Positions 36,410 through 46,551 of a stretch of DNA of 64,000 bases are shown in pieces. The stretch's first letter is position 1; every line of letters begins with the position of its first letter. The DNA is taken from positions 434,001-498,000 of the forward strand of contig NZ_JAMXEX010000001.1 of the NCBI RefSeq assembly GCF_025370775.1, written 5' to 3'. The notes below the pieces were generated by a model, which did no database searches, was not told the origin of the DNA, and was given only the letters and a program-made list of their open reading frames with translations. A program made the position numbers and the translations under genes. Source of the stretch: Ancylothrix sp. D3o (GTDB taxonomy: Bacteria; Cyanobacteriota; Cyanobacteriia; Cyanobacteriales; Oscillatoriaceae).

Positions 36410-37048
36410 CTAGCCAAAAATACCCCGTCCATTTTTGCCAAACTCCTCAACAGTTTTTTCCGACAACTCATGCACCGCCATTGCCTGCAACACCCCCAAC
36501 GGCAACGTCAAACAATCCGCCCCCGCCTTAAGCGTTTCCACCGCTTCTAACGGTGATTTCACACTAGCCGCCAAAATCTTTGTCTGGCTTCCCGCCAGCA
36601 CACTTGCCATATCCCGAACCAAAGCCACCCCATCCCCTAATAATTTTGTAGCCCGATTTACATACGCAATCGCATATTTTGCCCCCGCTTCCATTGCTAC
36701 CACAGCCTGCGCCGCACTGTAAATCGCCGTTACCGAACAAGCAATATTAGGCGACAAATACGCCACCACTTCAAACCCTACAGGCGTTGCCGGCACCTTT
36801 AAAACTGTCTGACTTCCTATCAACTCAAAAGCCGCCTTTCCTTCAGCCACCATCCCATCAAAATCAGAAGCCGTAAGCTGATAATACAATTCCCCTGAAA
36901 TAATTTCCTTCAATTGCTGCAAAGTTTCAGTCGGGGAAAGTTCACTTTTTGCCAACAGCGTCGGATTTGTCGTAATTCCTTTCACCCACCCAAACTTACT
37001 AGCTATCTTTGCCTCAGAAATAATTGCCGAATCTAAATAAAGAGTCAT
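36410..37048 (-). CDS. Transaldolase/fructose-6-phosphate aldolase-family protein
   Basis: The 212-residue protein has the short TalC/FSA-type barrel: WVKGITTNPTLLAKS, then TVLKVPATPVGFEVV with the Schiff-base Lys84, and ACSVTAIYSAAQA. It splits or joins sugar phosphates with a dihydroxyacetone unit. Its ribosome-binding site AAAGGAG is part of a short dispersed repeat (37050-37080). Confidence 0.88.
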   Translation of the reverse strand: MTLYLDSAIISEAKIASKFGWVKGITTNPTLLAKSELSPTETLQQLKEIISGELYYQLTASDFDGMVAEGKAAFELIGSQTVLKVPATPVGFEVVAYLSPNIACSVTAIYSAAQAVVAMEAGAKYAIAYVNRATKLLGDGVALVRDMASVLAGSQTKILAASVKSPLEAVETLKAGADCLTLPLGVLQAMAVHELSEKTVEEFGKNGRGIFG

Positions 37049-37156
37049 TAGTCATTTCTCCTTTGTCAATAGTCATTTGTCTTTTTTAAGGGAGGATTTT
37101 GGTTAATTTCTCCCAATAAATTTAAGGTGAGAAAGGTTTTAACAAAAAAATAACCT

Positions 37157-37792
37157 CTACAAAAAAGTCGGTTTGGGTTTGATAAGATGAACTTCCAACA
37201 AAGCGTTAATTACCGCCAAAAATTCCCGCGTTGAATAGCGTAACATCGAATCATTACGAAAAATTCCCCAATCGGGAGTGCCGAAACCTAGCGCCTCCAC
37301 TCCCAGACTCCGGCAAGTATAAACAGCCCTCGGTAAATGATAACGCTGCGTAATCAAAATTGCCCGCTTGACTCCAAAAACCGCACCTGCGCGATAACAA
37401 CTTTCGTAGGTACTAAATCCGGCATAATCAAGTTGAATATTCTCTGCCGGCACCCCCTGCGCCTCCGCATAAAGCTGCATTGCCCGAACTTCGTTATAAT
37501 CGTCGCTACTATTATCACCAGTCATTAACAGCTTTTTCACCTTTCCCTGATGATATAAATCCACCCCCGCCTGTACCCGTTGCGCCAACATAGGGCTAGG
37601 TGTACCATCTTCCCAAACCCCCGCCCCAAAAATAATTGCCACCTCTTCAACCGGCACCGATGCTATGTTTGTAAAACGCCACTTGGCTGTTATTGCCATC
37701 ACATAAACATTCAACAAAATTAAACTACTCGCCGCCCCTACACCCAACAAACCAAAACCCAAACGCCAATCAATTACCGACTTTAACAACAT
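37157..37792 (-). CDS. SanA/YdcF-family membrane-anchored protein (DUF218)
   Basis: The 211-residue protein has one N-terminal membrane helix (LGFGLLGVGAASSLILLNVYVMAI), then the DUF218 core: IIFGAGVWEDGTPSPMLAQRVQAG, LMTGDNSSDDYNEVRAM, NIQLDYAGFSTYESCYRA and ILITQRYHLPRAVYTC. Enterobacterial SanA affects envelope permeability to vancomycin. The domain probably faces the periplasm. The exact function is not known. Confidence 0.85.
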   Translation of the reverse strand: MLLKSVIDWRLGFGLLGVGAASSLILLNVYVMAITAKWRFTNIASVPVEEVAIIFGAGVWEDGTPSPMLAQRVQAGVDLYHQGKVKKLLMTGDNSSDDYNEVRAMQLYAEAQGVPAENIQLDYAGFSTYESCYRAGAVFGVKRAILITQRYHLPRAVYTCRSLGVEALGFGTPDWGIFRNDSMLRYSTREFLAVINALLEVHLIKPKPTFL

Positions 37793-37958
37793 AACTCCTC
37801 AACTCTTAAGCTCAGTTCCTTCTTTATTTCTAAACAAAAATCCACCCTTCCTACAACCTCAAAAAATCCACCCCCCCTTTCCCCATTCGTAGCGCTAAAA
37901 ATTCCCAAAAGCATCTGGGTACAAGGAAGCGCTTAAAAAAGCTCAACCCAACCATAGC

Positions 37959-39131
37959 TTACAATTCAACGCCTCTCTCCACACCGGCAACAGACAAACC
38001 CACCGCCTCAGAAATATGAGTTAAATTATTTTCCGCCAACTTTTCTAACAACCCCTCCAAAATCTGGCGCACCATCCAAGGGCCCTGATAAACCAAGCCC
38101 GTGTACACTTGAAGTATAGATGCACCGGCAGTAATTTTTTCCCAAGCATCAACAGCCGTAAACACCCCACCACAACCAATAATTTTCATTTTTCCCCCTG
38201 TCGTCCGGTAAATATACTCAATCACCTCCGTAGAACGCCGGCGCAACGGAGCACCACTGATTCCCCCAGCTTCATCCTTGACAGATTTACCGGTTTGTGA
38301 TATAATATCGGTCTGTAAATTCTCGCGGCTCACCGTTGTATTCGTCGCAATAATGCCAGAAAGTTGATAAGATTTCGCCACATCAATTACCTGACAAATA
38401 GCCTCCCATTCCAAATCAGGAGCAATTTTCACTAAAATAGGTTTAATTCCCTGATTTTCGCCTTGCAAAGCATCAAAAATTCGAGCAAGCTGACCAGCAT
38501 CTTGTAAACTACGCAATCCGGGCGTATTAGGAGAAGAAACGTTAACTACAAAATAATCACCTAAATCTTTAAGAAGACGAAAACTGCCCAGATAATCTTG
38601 TGGAGCTTCCTCTAAAGCAGTGATTTTAGATTTACCAAGATTAATCCCAATCGGGATAATAGGAAAAGCACAACCAGAACTAGCAAGCTGTTGACGTTGA
38701 GATAAACGTGCCGCCATCTCAGCCGCACCCTGATTATTAAAGCCCATGCGGTTAAGAATAGCCTCATCTTCCGGTAAACGAAACAATCGAGGCTGAGGAT
38801 TTCCGGGCTGAGGATGAAGAGTGCAACTGCCAAGCTCAGCAAAACCAAAACCAAAACTTCCCCAAACACCGGCAGCAACACCATCTTTATCAAACCCAGC
38901 CGCCAAACCCACCGGATTAGGAAAACTTAACCCCCATAAATCTTGATGTAAACGCTGATCGTCAAGACAACAACTGTGAGCAAACTGAGATTGAATCCAA
39001 CGAGCCGGCGGGCGCTGATTATGCCGGCCAAGCCAACTCAAGAATTCTATCGTCTGATGGTGTATCCATTCAGGATCAACCTTGACACCGTAAAACAAAA
39101 TAGGAGCAATGCCTTGACGGTAAATATCCAT
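37959..39131 (-). CDS. pyrD: Dihydroorotate dehydrogenase (quinone), class 2
   Basis: PyrD oxidises dihydroorotate to orotate in pyrimidine synthesis and passes electrons to the membrane quinone pool. From the ATG at 39131 (MDIYRQGIAPILFYG) it has 390 residues; the longer frame from 39164 needs a non-ATG start. The N-terminal helices mark class 2. FMN-binding blocks are present: NPVGLAAGFDKDGVAAG, NRMGFNNQGA, NLGKSKIT, NVSSPNTPGLRSLQ, IATNTTVSRE and IGCGGVFTAVDAWEKI. Confidence 0.96.
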   Translation of the reverse strand: MDIYRQGIAPILFYGVKVDPEWIHHQTIEFLSWLGRHNQRPPARWIQSQFAHSCCLDDQRLHQDLWGLSFPNPVGLAAGFDKDGVAAGVWGSFGFGFAELGSCTLHPQPGNPQPRLFRLPEDEAILNRMGFNNQGAAEMAARLSQRQQLASSGCAFPIIPIGINLGKSKITALEEAPQDYLGSFRLLKDLGDYFVVNVSSPNTPGLRSLQDAGQLARIFDALQGENQGIKPILVKIAPDLEWEAICQVIDVAKSYQLSGIIATNTTVSRENLQTDIISQTGKSVKDEAGGISGAPLRRRSTEVIEYIYRTTGGKMKIIGCGGVFTAVDAWEKITAGASILQVYTGLVYQGPWMVRQILEGLLEKLAENNLTHISEAVGLSVAGVERGVEL

Positions 39132-39493
39132 AGTCTTACCCAAAGAAATAACAACCCAAAACAAAATCCTACTAAAAACTCAACTTATGCCCGCATTCGC
39201 ATTTAGAAAATAATAAACCAAATCGCTCAGTATCCTGATTGGTGCTGCGTGCCTATTGTAGACTCGAAATATACTTTTAAGATAATTATTCGTGGCCGTT
39301 AAAGAGTGTAGCCGGAACAGTGGGGAGGAGTGGCCATAGGTTTTCAGACTTTATAGATAATTCCTCAATAAAGGCCACTTGTCACTTACTCAAACCCCCC
39401 GTCCTAGCTCATGTTTGGCTAATCTAAAACTGTACTTGTCTTGAGTCTAAACTTGTATCCTTCTGTCCCCGGACTGGTGAAGAGAAAAAAAAA
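39132..39493. other. Divergent intergenic region, pyrD / multi-GAF protein
   Basis: No gene seen. A GAAGAG stretch followed by a run of A precedes the ATG at 39494. No clear promoter pair was found for either direction. Confidence 0.4.
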
Positions 39494-42313
39494 ATGGGTC
39501 AGGAAAAAATACCGACATCTTACGAAAAACAACTCGTTGCCCTGGGGAGAACCCTCCAAATCTTACGGGAAGAGGAGAACGTTGAAGTCCTCATCGAAAC
39601 CACCCTGCAATACCTAGAAGCAGAATTTGATTACAAACTGCTATGGATTGGCCTTTATGATCGAGTTGAACATAAACTTAAAGGCATTGGAGGGCGCAGC
39701 CCCAACAACGAAAACCCGGCACTTAAACAGCGATTTATTCTCACCCCAGGCGATCTGCTAGAACAAGTCGTTATTCAACAAAGACCAGTCGGAGTCCCCG
39801 ATTTACGAGAAGAACAGCGGGCCGGTGAATGGCGAAAAATTGCCCAAAAATGTAATATCCAAGGCACTTTAATTTTTCCCATGCGCTACAAAGACCGGTG
39901 TTTTGGCATAGCCGTTTTAGGGTCAACATTGTGGGGAGTCTCACCCCGCGCCGACGAAAAAGCACGATTGTCAATCATACTCGGCGGTTTAGCAGCAGCA
40001 CTTTACCAAATAGAAACAGACTGGCAACGCCAGCAGCAAAAAAACCCCCAATCTTTATACAATTTACTAGCCAAATTGCGAGGATGCAGAACCCTCGACG
40101 CGTCATTAGAAGCAGTAGTCGAACAAACCCATAAATTTATCAGCCCCAACCGCACAAACATTTATTGGTATTACCCAGAAAGACGTTACTTTTGGCGACG
40201 GGTAGGAAACTACCAAAAAACGCCTTCCTTTGGAGACTTCACGCAACCGGCCTCTGGGGTTATGGTGTCGGATCTAGGAAGCTTTTATCAAGCGTTACTT
40301 TGCGACCAATTGGTGGCAATTGGCGAAGCTCATTCCTCCCTCAAAGCTGATGTTACCCTTCGCCTCATGCAGCAGATCCGAGCACGGTCATTATTAGCGG
40401 CACCGATCATCTTTCAAAATGAACTGCTGGGATTTTTAGCAGTCGAAGGCAATGACCCCCGCATCTGGCAAGAAGAAGAAAAAAACTACGTTCGAGCCGC
40501 TGCACAACTGCTGTCGTTAATCGCCCCGCTCTCGACAATGGAAACTACCATCGAGCAAGTCAAACTCGATTCAGCCCTTAGTGCCGGTATTACCCACGCC
40601 ATTTACACAGACTCGGAATGGAAACAAACCCTCCAAACCGCGAGCGAGCAACTGTTAGGCCGGTTAAAAGCCGACCGCTTTCTTGTCCTCAACTACAACC
40701 AAGAAAACCATCAATTTGACATTATCTATCAAAGCCACCCCCCGAACCGCCGGCCCATCAATTCACCCTTAGCCACCCCAGGCGAAGTGGACACCAAAAT
40801 GCTCCAAGATAGTCCCGAAGCCATCGCTATAGAAAATTGGAACGAAGACTTAAAACTGATGGCATGGCGACCGGCCTTTTTTGATTTAGGAGCGCGTTCG
40901 TTGTTGATATGCAGTACCTCCCCAGGCCACCTCTTAGAAGGTTTGGTGATGGTTTGCTGTGATACCGCCCGCTCATGGAGCTATCGAGAACGAGAACTTG
41001 TCGGACTCGTCAGCCGGCAAATTAGCTTAATTTCCCACCAATGGGAACTGCAAGACAACAGCGACAAGCAAAGACAACTCTTTTCAACGCTCCTGAGCGC
41101 TGTTGGCAACCTTCAACAATCAACCTTCAGCGCCGCGCAACTCGAGCGTACCTGCTTGCAACAAGTCGCGGAAATCATGTCTGTGCCCTTAGCTGCCTTA
41201 GTTACCTGGTGGCCTGGTCAAACTACTGGCCGCATCATCGCCCCAACCGTGCGAAATGCCCAGTTTGCCGTTAAAAATGATCTTGCCGTGCCGGTGCAAA
41301 CCGATGCCTTAGTACAGTGGGCCTTGCTACAAACTACCCCCGAACCCCTGTTCGTACAAGCTGTGGATTTGCCCCTAGAAACAAGAGCCTGGCTATGCGG
41401 CCCCAGCATCAGCCAGATATTAGTGATGGCTCTGCGAACATCCCCAGGCGACAGCACAACCGAAAGCCATCAACCCACCGGCATTTTATTGGTCGCCGAT
41501 GGCCCTGAGCGGCGGTGGTCGCCCGATACAATTAAACTCATGGTGGTATTAGTCAAACAATTAGCCTGGTCGCGGCGCGAAATCATGCTCACCGCCACAC
41601 TAGTCGAAACCAAAGAAAACTTAGAATGCCTCAATTGGTACAAACACCGGCACCTGGAAGATTTTTATCGAAACTTTTACTCAGGACTCAAAAAACTCAA
41701 CGAACTTGCCGAACATCAAGGCACCTTTGGCAACCTCCAGGTCATGCGCTTACAGCAGATTTTGCGACAGCTAAACGCCAACATTCAGTCTATGCGCCCC
41801 CTCATCAAACGCGAACAGTGGGAGATGAGCTCATCACAAGAAACGATCACGGCAGCCACTTTGTTGCGTCGTTCTTTAGAGCGCCTCGAAGGCATTATCC
41901 AAGGACGCCAACTCTGGACTCAAGTACATAGTGAAGGGCATTTAACGATCAGCGGCGACTTAATGAAAATTGAGTGGGTTTTCTATGAGGTATTGCTGGC
42001 CGCAGCGCGCCGCTCACCCCAAGGGGGTCGTATTGATATTTGGTGCCGGCAGTCCCATGAAAATGGGGCTGATTTATCCGTGACCGATAGTGGCATCATT
42101 TCACCGGCTTTACTGGCCGATTTACAGGCTCTCCGGTCTGCCGATTTACTGGCTCCCTCTCCTTTGGACGAGCCACCCGGACTGCATTTAGCCATTTGCC
42201 GGCGCATTATCTTGCAACTCGGCGGCGAGTTAAATTTCTTTCAGCTTGAGGACGGTCGCATCACTAGCCAGCTTATTTTGCCTCTTTCTTCCACTCAATT
42301 TACCACCTCGTGA
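39494..42313 (+). CDS. Multi-GAF sensor protein with degenerate histidine-kinase end
   Basis: The 939-residue protein starts with a GAF domain (about 20-175, LWIGLYDRVEHKLKGIGG) and has at least two more GAF-like modules (about 190-340 and 375-520), then a fourth (about 535-690). The last 200 residues look like a histidine-kinase core that has drifted. Where HisKA is expected the sequence reads ECLNWYKHRHLEDFYRNFYS, and the ATPase part lacks a clear N-box asparagine (YEVLLAAARRSPQGGRIDIW) but keeps a DSG. It may be a non-canonical kinase or a pure scaffold. It diverges from pyrD. No ligand can be named; the GAFs lack the cyanobacteriochrome cysteine. Confidence 0.7.
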   Translation: MGQEKIPTSYEKQLVALGRTLQILREEENVEVLIETTLQYLEAEFDYKLLWIGLYDRVEHKLKGIGGRSPNNENPALKQRFILTPGDLLEQVVIQQRPVGVPDLREEQRAGEWRKIAQKCNIQGTLIFPMRYKDRCFGIAVLGSTLWGVSPRADEKARLSIILGGLAAALYQIETDWQRQQQKNPQSLYNLLAKLRGCRTLDASLEAVVEQTHKFISPNRTNIYWYYPERRYFWRRVGNYQKTPSFGDFTQPASGVMVSDLGSFYQALLCDQLVAIGEAHSSLKADVTLRLMQQIRARSLLAAPIIFQNELLGFLAVEGNDPRIWQEEEKNYVRAAAQLLSLIAPLSTMETTIEQVKLDSALSAGITHAIYTDSEWKQTLQTASEQLLGRLKADRFLVLNYNQENHQFDIIYQSHPPNRRPINSPLATPGEVDTKMLQDSPEAIAIENWNEDLKLMAWRPAFFDLGARSLLICSTSPGHLLEGLVMVCCDTARSWSYRERELVGLVSRQISLISHQWELQDNSDKQRQLFSTLLSAVGNLQQSTFSAAQLERTCLQQVAEIMSVPLAALVTWWPGQTTGRIIAPTVRNAQFAVKNDLAVPVQTDALVQWALLQTTPEPLFVQAVDLPLETRAWLCGPSISQILVMALRTSPGDSTTESHQPTGILLVADGPERRWSPDTIKLMVVLVKQLAWSRREIMLTATLVETKENLECLNWYKHRHLEDFYRNFYSGLKKLNELAEHQGTFGNLQVMRLQQILRQLNANIQSMRPLIKREQWEMSSSQETITAATLLRRSLERLEGIIQGRQLWTQVHSEGHLTISGDLMKIEWVFYEVLLAAARRSPQGGRIDIWCRQSHENGADLSVTDSGIISPALLADLQALRSADLLAPSPLDEPPGLHLAICRRIILQLGGELNFFQLEDGRITSQLILPLSSTQFTTS

Positions 42314-42366
42314 CGATTGTATAGCTGCCATTGGCTCCTATCTTTAATGCAATTACTGCTTTAGGG

Positions 42367-42603
42367 TCATTGCGCCGGCTCATTGTTGTCTTTTAAGTGA
42401 GCAGAAATCACTTCCCGTATCCAGTCTCCCACTGATATCCCCCTTTCCTCGGCAATCCGACGTACTGTTGCGTCAACGCTAATTGGCAGGCGCACCGCTA
42501 CCGGCTTTTTCGCTAAACGTTCGGCATTTGGCGAGGTAAAACAACCGCCTGAACGCGGTGCCTCCAGCACCCGTTGAAACCCTTTATTTGGTCTTCTGCG
42601 CAT
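42367..42603 (-). CDS. Small ribbon-helix-helix-like protein
   Basis: The ATG at 42603 gives 78 residues; a TTG seven codons upstream is a poorer choice because AGAGAAGG lies just before the ATG. The N terminus is basic (MRRRPNKGFQ). The C-terminal half, KPVAVRLPISVDATVRRIAE then RGISVGDWIREVISAHL, has the strand-helix-helix pattern of CopG/Arc DNA-binding proteins or antitoxins. No toxin gene lies beside it. Confidence 0.55.
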   Translation of the reverse strand: MRRRPNKGFQRVLEAPRSGGCFTSPNAERLAKKPVAVRLPISVDATVRRIAEERGISVGDWIREVISAHLKDNNEPAQ

Positions 42604-42939
42604 AACCTTCTCTTTAGTAAACAACTGCTTTTTATTTTACTGACGTGGACAAGGAGCCGCCTATCAGAAATCCTGCTCAAAAATTTCTTCTAAGCATTTA
42701 CTATTTCTTTATTAACTCCCTCTCACAAATTTACTCAAAAAACCAATGAAACTTAGCTTTAGTAAATATAAAAAAAATCCCTCCTTAACTACAAGAGCAA
42801 GTGAAGGAAACAAAACAAAAACATTCAGATTATATTATAACATGAAAAAAACACTCCGCACTAGAACTAAGCTTGTCGCCCCAAGTGCTATCTGGGTCTG
42901 GAAAGTAGGGTGCGTTTTTGGCGACGCACCCCACCCAAT
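42604..42939. other. Gene-free stretch upstream of the small RHH gene, downstream of secA
   Basis: About 335 AT-rich bases with no convincing frame and no clear terminator for secA. Confidence 0.4.
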
Positions 42940-45753
42940 CTATACTCTTTCTGAGGAAGCGACTGCCGGTTGAGCCATTTGAGGTTGGAATTGGAACAGA
43001 GAATAAACGACATTCCGGCGAATATCAGTCATCATATCCAAGAACAACTCATACCCCTCTGATTTATATTCAATTAAGGGGTCTTTTTGCCCATAACTCC
43101 GCAACCCTACCGATTCTCGCAAACCATCCATTTGCTGCAAATGTTCGCGCCACAAAGTATCAATTTGCTGCAAGATAAAAAAGCGTTCTGCTTGCCGCAT
43201 CAAACCAGGTTGAATTTGATCAATCTGCGATTCTTTGATGTCATAAGCAATGCGTATCTGTTCGTGGAGAAACGTCTTAATTTCATCCAAACTCATGTCA
43301 TCAAGTTGGCTGGGTTCCATATCCGAAAGCAGATAAACAAACTCTTTAACTTTATTTACCATGCTCGGTAGTTCCCACTCTTCCGAAGGCAGATCGGGGT
43401 TGACATACGCCTCAACAATGTCATCCATTGTTTTTTCGGCATATTCTATTACCCGTTCTTTTAAATCTTGACCTTCCAAAACCCGGCGGCGTTCTGCATA
43501 GATAGCACGGCGCTGATTATTCATCACCTCGTCATACTCAAACACTTGTTTACGAATGTCGTAATAGTAGGTTTCTACTTTCTTTTGAGCATTTTCCAAG
43601 GAACGAGTCAGCATCCCCGACTCAATGGGCATATCTTCCTCAACGCGGAACATATCCATCATTTTGCCCACCCGGTCGCCGCCAAAAATCCGCAGCAAGC
43701 TATCCTGTAAACTCAGGAAAAACTTTGTCGAACCAGGGTCGCCTTGACGAGCCGACCGGCCCCGTAATTGGTTATCAATTCGCCGTGATTCGTGGCGCTC
43801 TGTGCCAATAACGTGCAACCCGCCAAGCTGAACTACTTCGTCGTGTTCTTTGCCGGTTTTTTCTTCATACTCTTTGCGAATCCGGTTATAGACTTCGCGT
43901 AACTGACGAATCACCCCATCGTTTGTAGGCGCTTTTTCAGCCGCCACAGCGACTTTATCATCGGCTTCGAGTTCAGTTAAAGAACGTTCTCCGTAGGTTT
44001 TTACGGCAAACTGTACGGCTTCTTTGAGCAGCGTTTCCGTTTCTTTCGAGAGTGGTTTGGGGAAAATTTGTTCAGAGGCTTTCCAAGTTTTGACTTTTTT
44101 CTGAGTGGGGGCAAAACCTTGGCCGGCGGAGCGATTAGCAGTGCCCGGCACCCGCATTGAACTCACCAAACTTTCATCATCAGGACGGACAATAGCCGGC
44201 ATGAAATACTCGCGCAATTTCAAGCGCGCCATATAGTCCGAGTTGCCACCTAAAATAATATCCGTTCCGCGACCGGCCATGTTTGTTGCAATTGTCAGCG
44301 CGCCTTTGCGACCGGCCTGGGCAACAATTTCTGACTCCCGCTCCACATTTTCTGGTTTAGCGTTCAACAAATTGTGAGGAATCTTAAGAGCTTGCAGCAA
44401 ACTCGACAGATACTCAGAATTTTCTACACTGGTAGTACCCACCAAAACCGGACGACCAAGGGTGTGCATTTCTGCACATTCAGCCGCCACCGCTTTCCAT
44501 TTAGCCTCCTCAGTTTTGTACACTACATCGGCTAAATCTCTGCGTTTATTGTTGCGGTTGGTCGGAACTCCTGTAACTTCCAAGCTATAAATTTTCTCAA
44601 ATTCAGCTTCTTCTGTTTTTGCGGTGCCGGTCATCCCCGACAACTTCGGGTAAAGCAAAAAGAAATTTTGATAAGTAATTGTTGCCAGCGTTTGTGTTTC
44701 TGGCTGAATATCGACTCGTTCTTTTGCTTCTATCGCTTGATGTAAACCATCACTCCACCGGCGCCCTTGCAAAACTCGCCCTGTAAATTCATCAACAATT
44801 ACGACTTCATCATCAAAAAGGATGTAGTTTTTATCCTTAATAAATAACTCTTTGGCTTTGATGGCGTTAAAAACGTAATGAGCCCAAGGATCATTAGGGT
44901 CATAAAGATCCGTCACACCGAGCAATCTTTCCGCCTCAGCAAACCCCTCATCGGTGAGCAGAACATTTCGAGCTTTTTCATCAACCTCATAATGTTCTTC
45001 TTTTTGTAGAGCATTGGCAATATCAGAGGCTTTCAAATATTTTTCTGTAGGACGTTCTATTTGACCCGAAATAATCAAAGGAGTACGCGCTTCATCAATT
45101 AAAATTGAATCTACTTCGTCAATAATGGCGTAATTAAAAGGTCTTTGTACCACTTCCGCCATAGAAGTTGCCATATTATCACGCAGATAATCAAACCCTA
45201 ATTCGCTATTGGTTGCGTAGGTAATATCGCAAGCATAGTTACGCCGGCGTTCATCAGGGTTCATACCTTGTTGGATCAAACCCACACTTAAACCAAGAAA
45301 GCGATGAACTTGTCCCATCCATTCAGCGTCCCGACGGGCCAGGTAATCATTAACCGTGACGACGTGAACGCCTTTACCTGAAAGAGCATTGAGATACGAT
45401 GGCAAAGTAGCGACGAGGGTTTTACCTTCGCCGGTTTTCATCTCAGCAATTTGACCTTTGTGCAAAATCATACCGCCCAACATTTGCACATCAAAATGCC
45501 GTAAACCTAAAACCCGGCGCGACGCTTCTCTTACCACAGCAAAGGCTTCTGGTAACAGTTCATCGAGCACTTCTTTTTGAGCATCGGGAGTTTTAGCATT
45601 ATGGAGCCGCTGCTTAAACTCTGCTGTTTTAGCAATTAGTGCATCATCAGAGAGCGGTTGGATCTCTTCCTCTAGGAGGTTGATTTCAGTAACGAGCGGC
45701 TGAATTTTCTTGATTTTGCGTACATTGGGATCGCCGAGCAAATTTTTCAGCAT
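42940..45753 (-). CDS. secA: SecA, preprotein translocase ATPase
   Basis: SecA drives unfolded preproteins through SecYEG. The 937-residue protein has Walker A as MKTGEGKT, the DEAD-type [30 protein letters not shown], and the [27 protein letters not shown] block. A helical insertion ([16 protein letters not shown] region) is typical of cyanobacterial forms. No C-terminal zinc motif is present, as in other cyanobacteria and plastids. The ATG at 45753 begins [10 protein letters not shown]. Confidence 0.98.
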   Translation of the reverse strand: MLKNLLGDPNVRKIKKIQPLVTEINLLEEEIQPLSDDALIAKTAEFKQRLHNAKTPDAQKEVLDELLPEAFAVVREASRRVLGLRHFDVQMLGGMILHKGQIAEMKTGEGKTLVATLPSYLNALSGKGVHVVTVNDYLARRDAEWMGQVHRFLGLSVGLIQQGMNPDERRRNYACDITYATNSELGFDYLRDNMATSMAEVVQRPFNYAIIDEVDSILIDEARTPLIISGQIERPTEKYLKASDIANALQKEEHYEVDEKARNVLLTDEGFAEAERLLGVTDLYDPNDPWAHYVFNAIKAKELFIKDKNYILFDDEVVIVDEFTGRVLQGRRWSDGLHQAIEAKERVDIQPETQTLATITYQNFFLLYPKLSGMTGTAKTEEAEFEKIYSLEVTGVPTNRNNKRRDLADVVYKTEEAKWKAVAAECAEMHTLGRPVLVGTTSVENSEYLSSLLQALKIPHNLLNAKPENVERESEIVAQAGRKGALTIATNMAGRGTDIILGGNSDYMARLKLREYFMPAIVRPDDESLVSSMRVPGTANRSAGQGFAPTQKKVKTWKASEQIFPKPLSKETETLLKEAVQFAVKTYGERSLTELEADDKVAVAAEKAPTNDGVIRQLREVYNRIRKEYEEKTGKEHDEVVQLGGLHVIGTERHESRRIDNQLRGRSARQGDPGSTKFFLSLQDSLLRIFGGDRVGKMMDMFRVEEDMPIESGMLTRSLENAQKKVETYYYDIRKQVFEYDEVMNNQRRAIYAERRRVLEGQDLKERVIEYAEKTMDDIVEAYVNPDLPSEEWELPSMVNKVKEFVYLLSDMEPSQLDDMSLDEIKTFLHEQIRIAYDIKESQIDQIQPGLMRQAERFFILQQIDTLWREHLQQMDGLRESVGLRSYGQKDPLIEYKSEGYELFLDMMTDIRRNVVYSLFQFQPQMAQPAVASSERV

Positions 45754-45843
45754 GGCAGGAGCATTTAACGAAAGGATGAAGGATCGCGGACGAAGGATTA
45801 ATATATTTTTCCTTCTTCCTTACGATTGATTTGTCTATTTACA

Positions 45844-46350
45844 TTATGGAGAATTTTGCCACTCCGGGGACAAATCACGGAAATTGTAGTCTGATGCGCT
45901 GGGGTGACAGCTTATACAGGTGTTGAGTTTGACCGGCTCATTAAATTTTACGCGGGGGTGCAAAGCTTTAAAATGACGGGACTCCGCGAGCCTGTAGGGA
46001 GTTTCTTCTTCTTTTTGCAGTAGGCGGGAAGAAATTAGCAGGTAGTTCCAGATCAGGACGCGAAAGGGATCTGGAGGGATTTTAACTTGTACTCCGTAGT
46101 GTTGGGTATCGCTGAGTAGCTGTTGCCAGGTTTCGGTGGGCATCACTGCGGGGGGAAGTCCAAGGTGGCAGGTGGCACAGTTTTCGAGATAAAGTTCTTG
46201 TCCGTATTGTAGTTGAGGGTTGCTAAGCAAGTCTGTGGTATTTTGTCTCGGTGGGTTGGCGCTGCTGGCGAGTCCCCATCCCAGACCGATACTTAGGGCG
46301 GCTGCTATTAAAATTATGATCGTTGCTCTTAGTGTACGGGAATTAGGCAT
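45844..46350 (-). CDS. Di-haem cytochrome c-like protein
   Basis: The 168-residue protein has an N-terminal membrane anchor or signal (ATIIILIAAALSIGLGWGLA) and two c-type haem motifs, CATCH (58-62) and CISCH (145-149). The spacing suggests two haems in one domain. It should work on the periplasmic or lumenal side in electron transfer. A similar di-haem protein occurs in other cyanobacteria, with no role that I can name. Confidence 0.82.
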   Translation of the reverse strand: MPNSRTLRATIIILIAAALSIGLGWGLASSANPPRQNTTDLLSNPQLQYGQELYLENCATCHLGLPPAVMPTETWQQLLSDTQHYGVQVKIPPDPFRVLIWNYLLISSRLLQKEEETPYRLAESRHFKALHPRVKFNEPVKLNTCISCHPSASDYNFRDLSPEWQNSP

Positions 46351-46428
46351 ATTTAAGCCGCCGGTTAAAACCGGCGTCTACATGAAAAAAGTCCTTCGGA
46401 CTAAATACACATTCTCTGAGAATTTATC

Positions 46429-46528
46429 TTAACCCCGGAGGGGTTTTATTCGTGTAGCGGTGGGTTTTAACCCGCCGCTTAACCCCGGAGGGGTTTTATT
46501 TGTGTAGCGGGGGCTTTTAACCCGCCCA
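46429..46528. repeat. Two tandem copies of a 50-bp GC-rich repeat
   Basis: 46429-46478 and 46479-46528 share TTAACCCCGGAGGGGTTTTA, then TTCGTGTAGCGG or TTTGTGTAGCGG and a TTTTAACCCGCC end. Each copy contains inverted CCCCGGAGGGG. A related upstream element, TTAAAACCGGCGTCTACATG, is at about 46363. Such repeats recur between cyanobacterial genes. It is not a CRISPR: there is no spacer. Confidence 0.85.
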
Positions 46529-46551
46529 GAAAGTGTTGGAAAAATGCGTTT

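Noticed and set aside
42367-42603. Toxin-antitoxin pair
   Set aside because: The RHH-like protein has no adjacent small toxin gene; only secA and the GAF gene lie next to it.
46429-46528. CRISPR array (repeat pair)
   Set aside because: Two abutting copies with no spacers; no cas genes near. The orphan csx3 at 14561 is also not beside any array.
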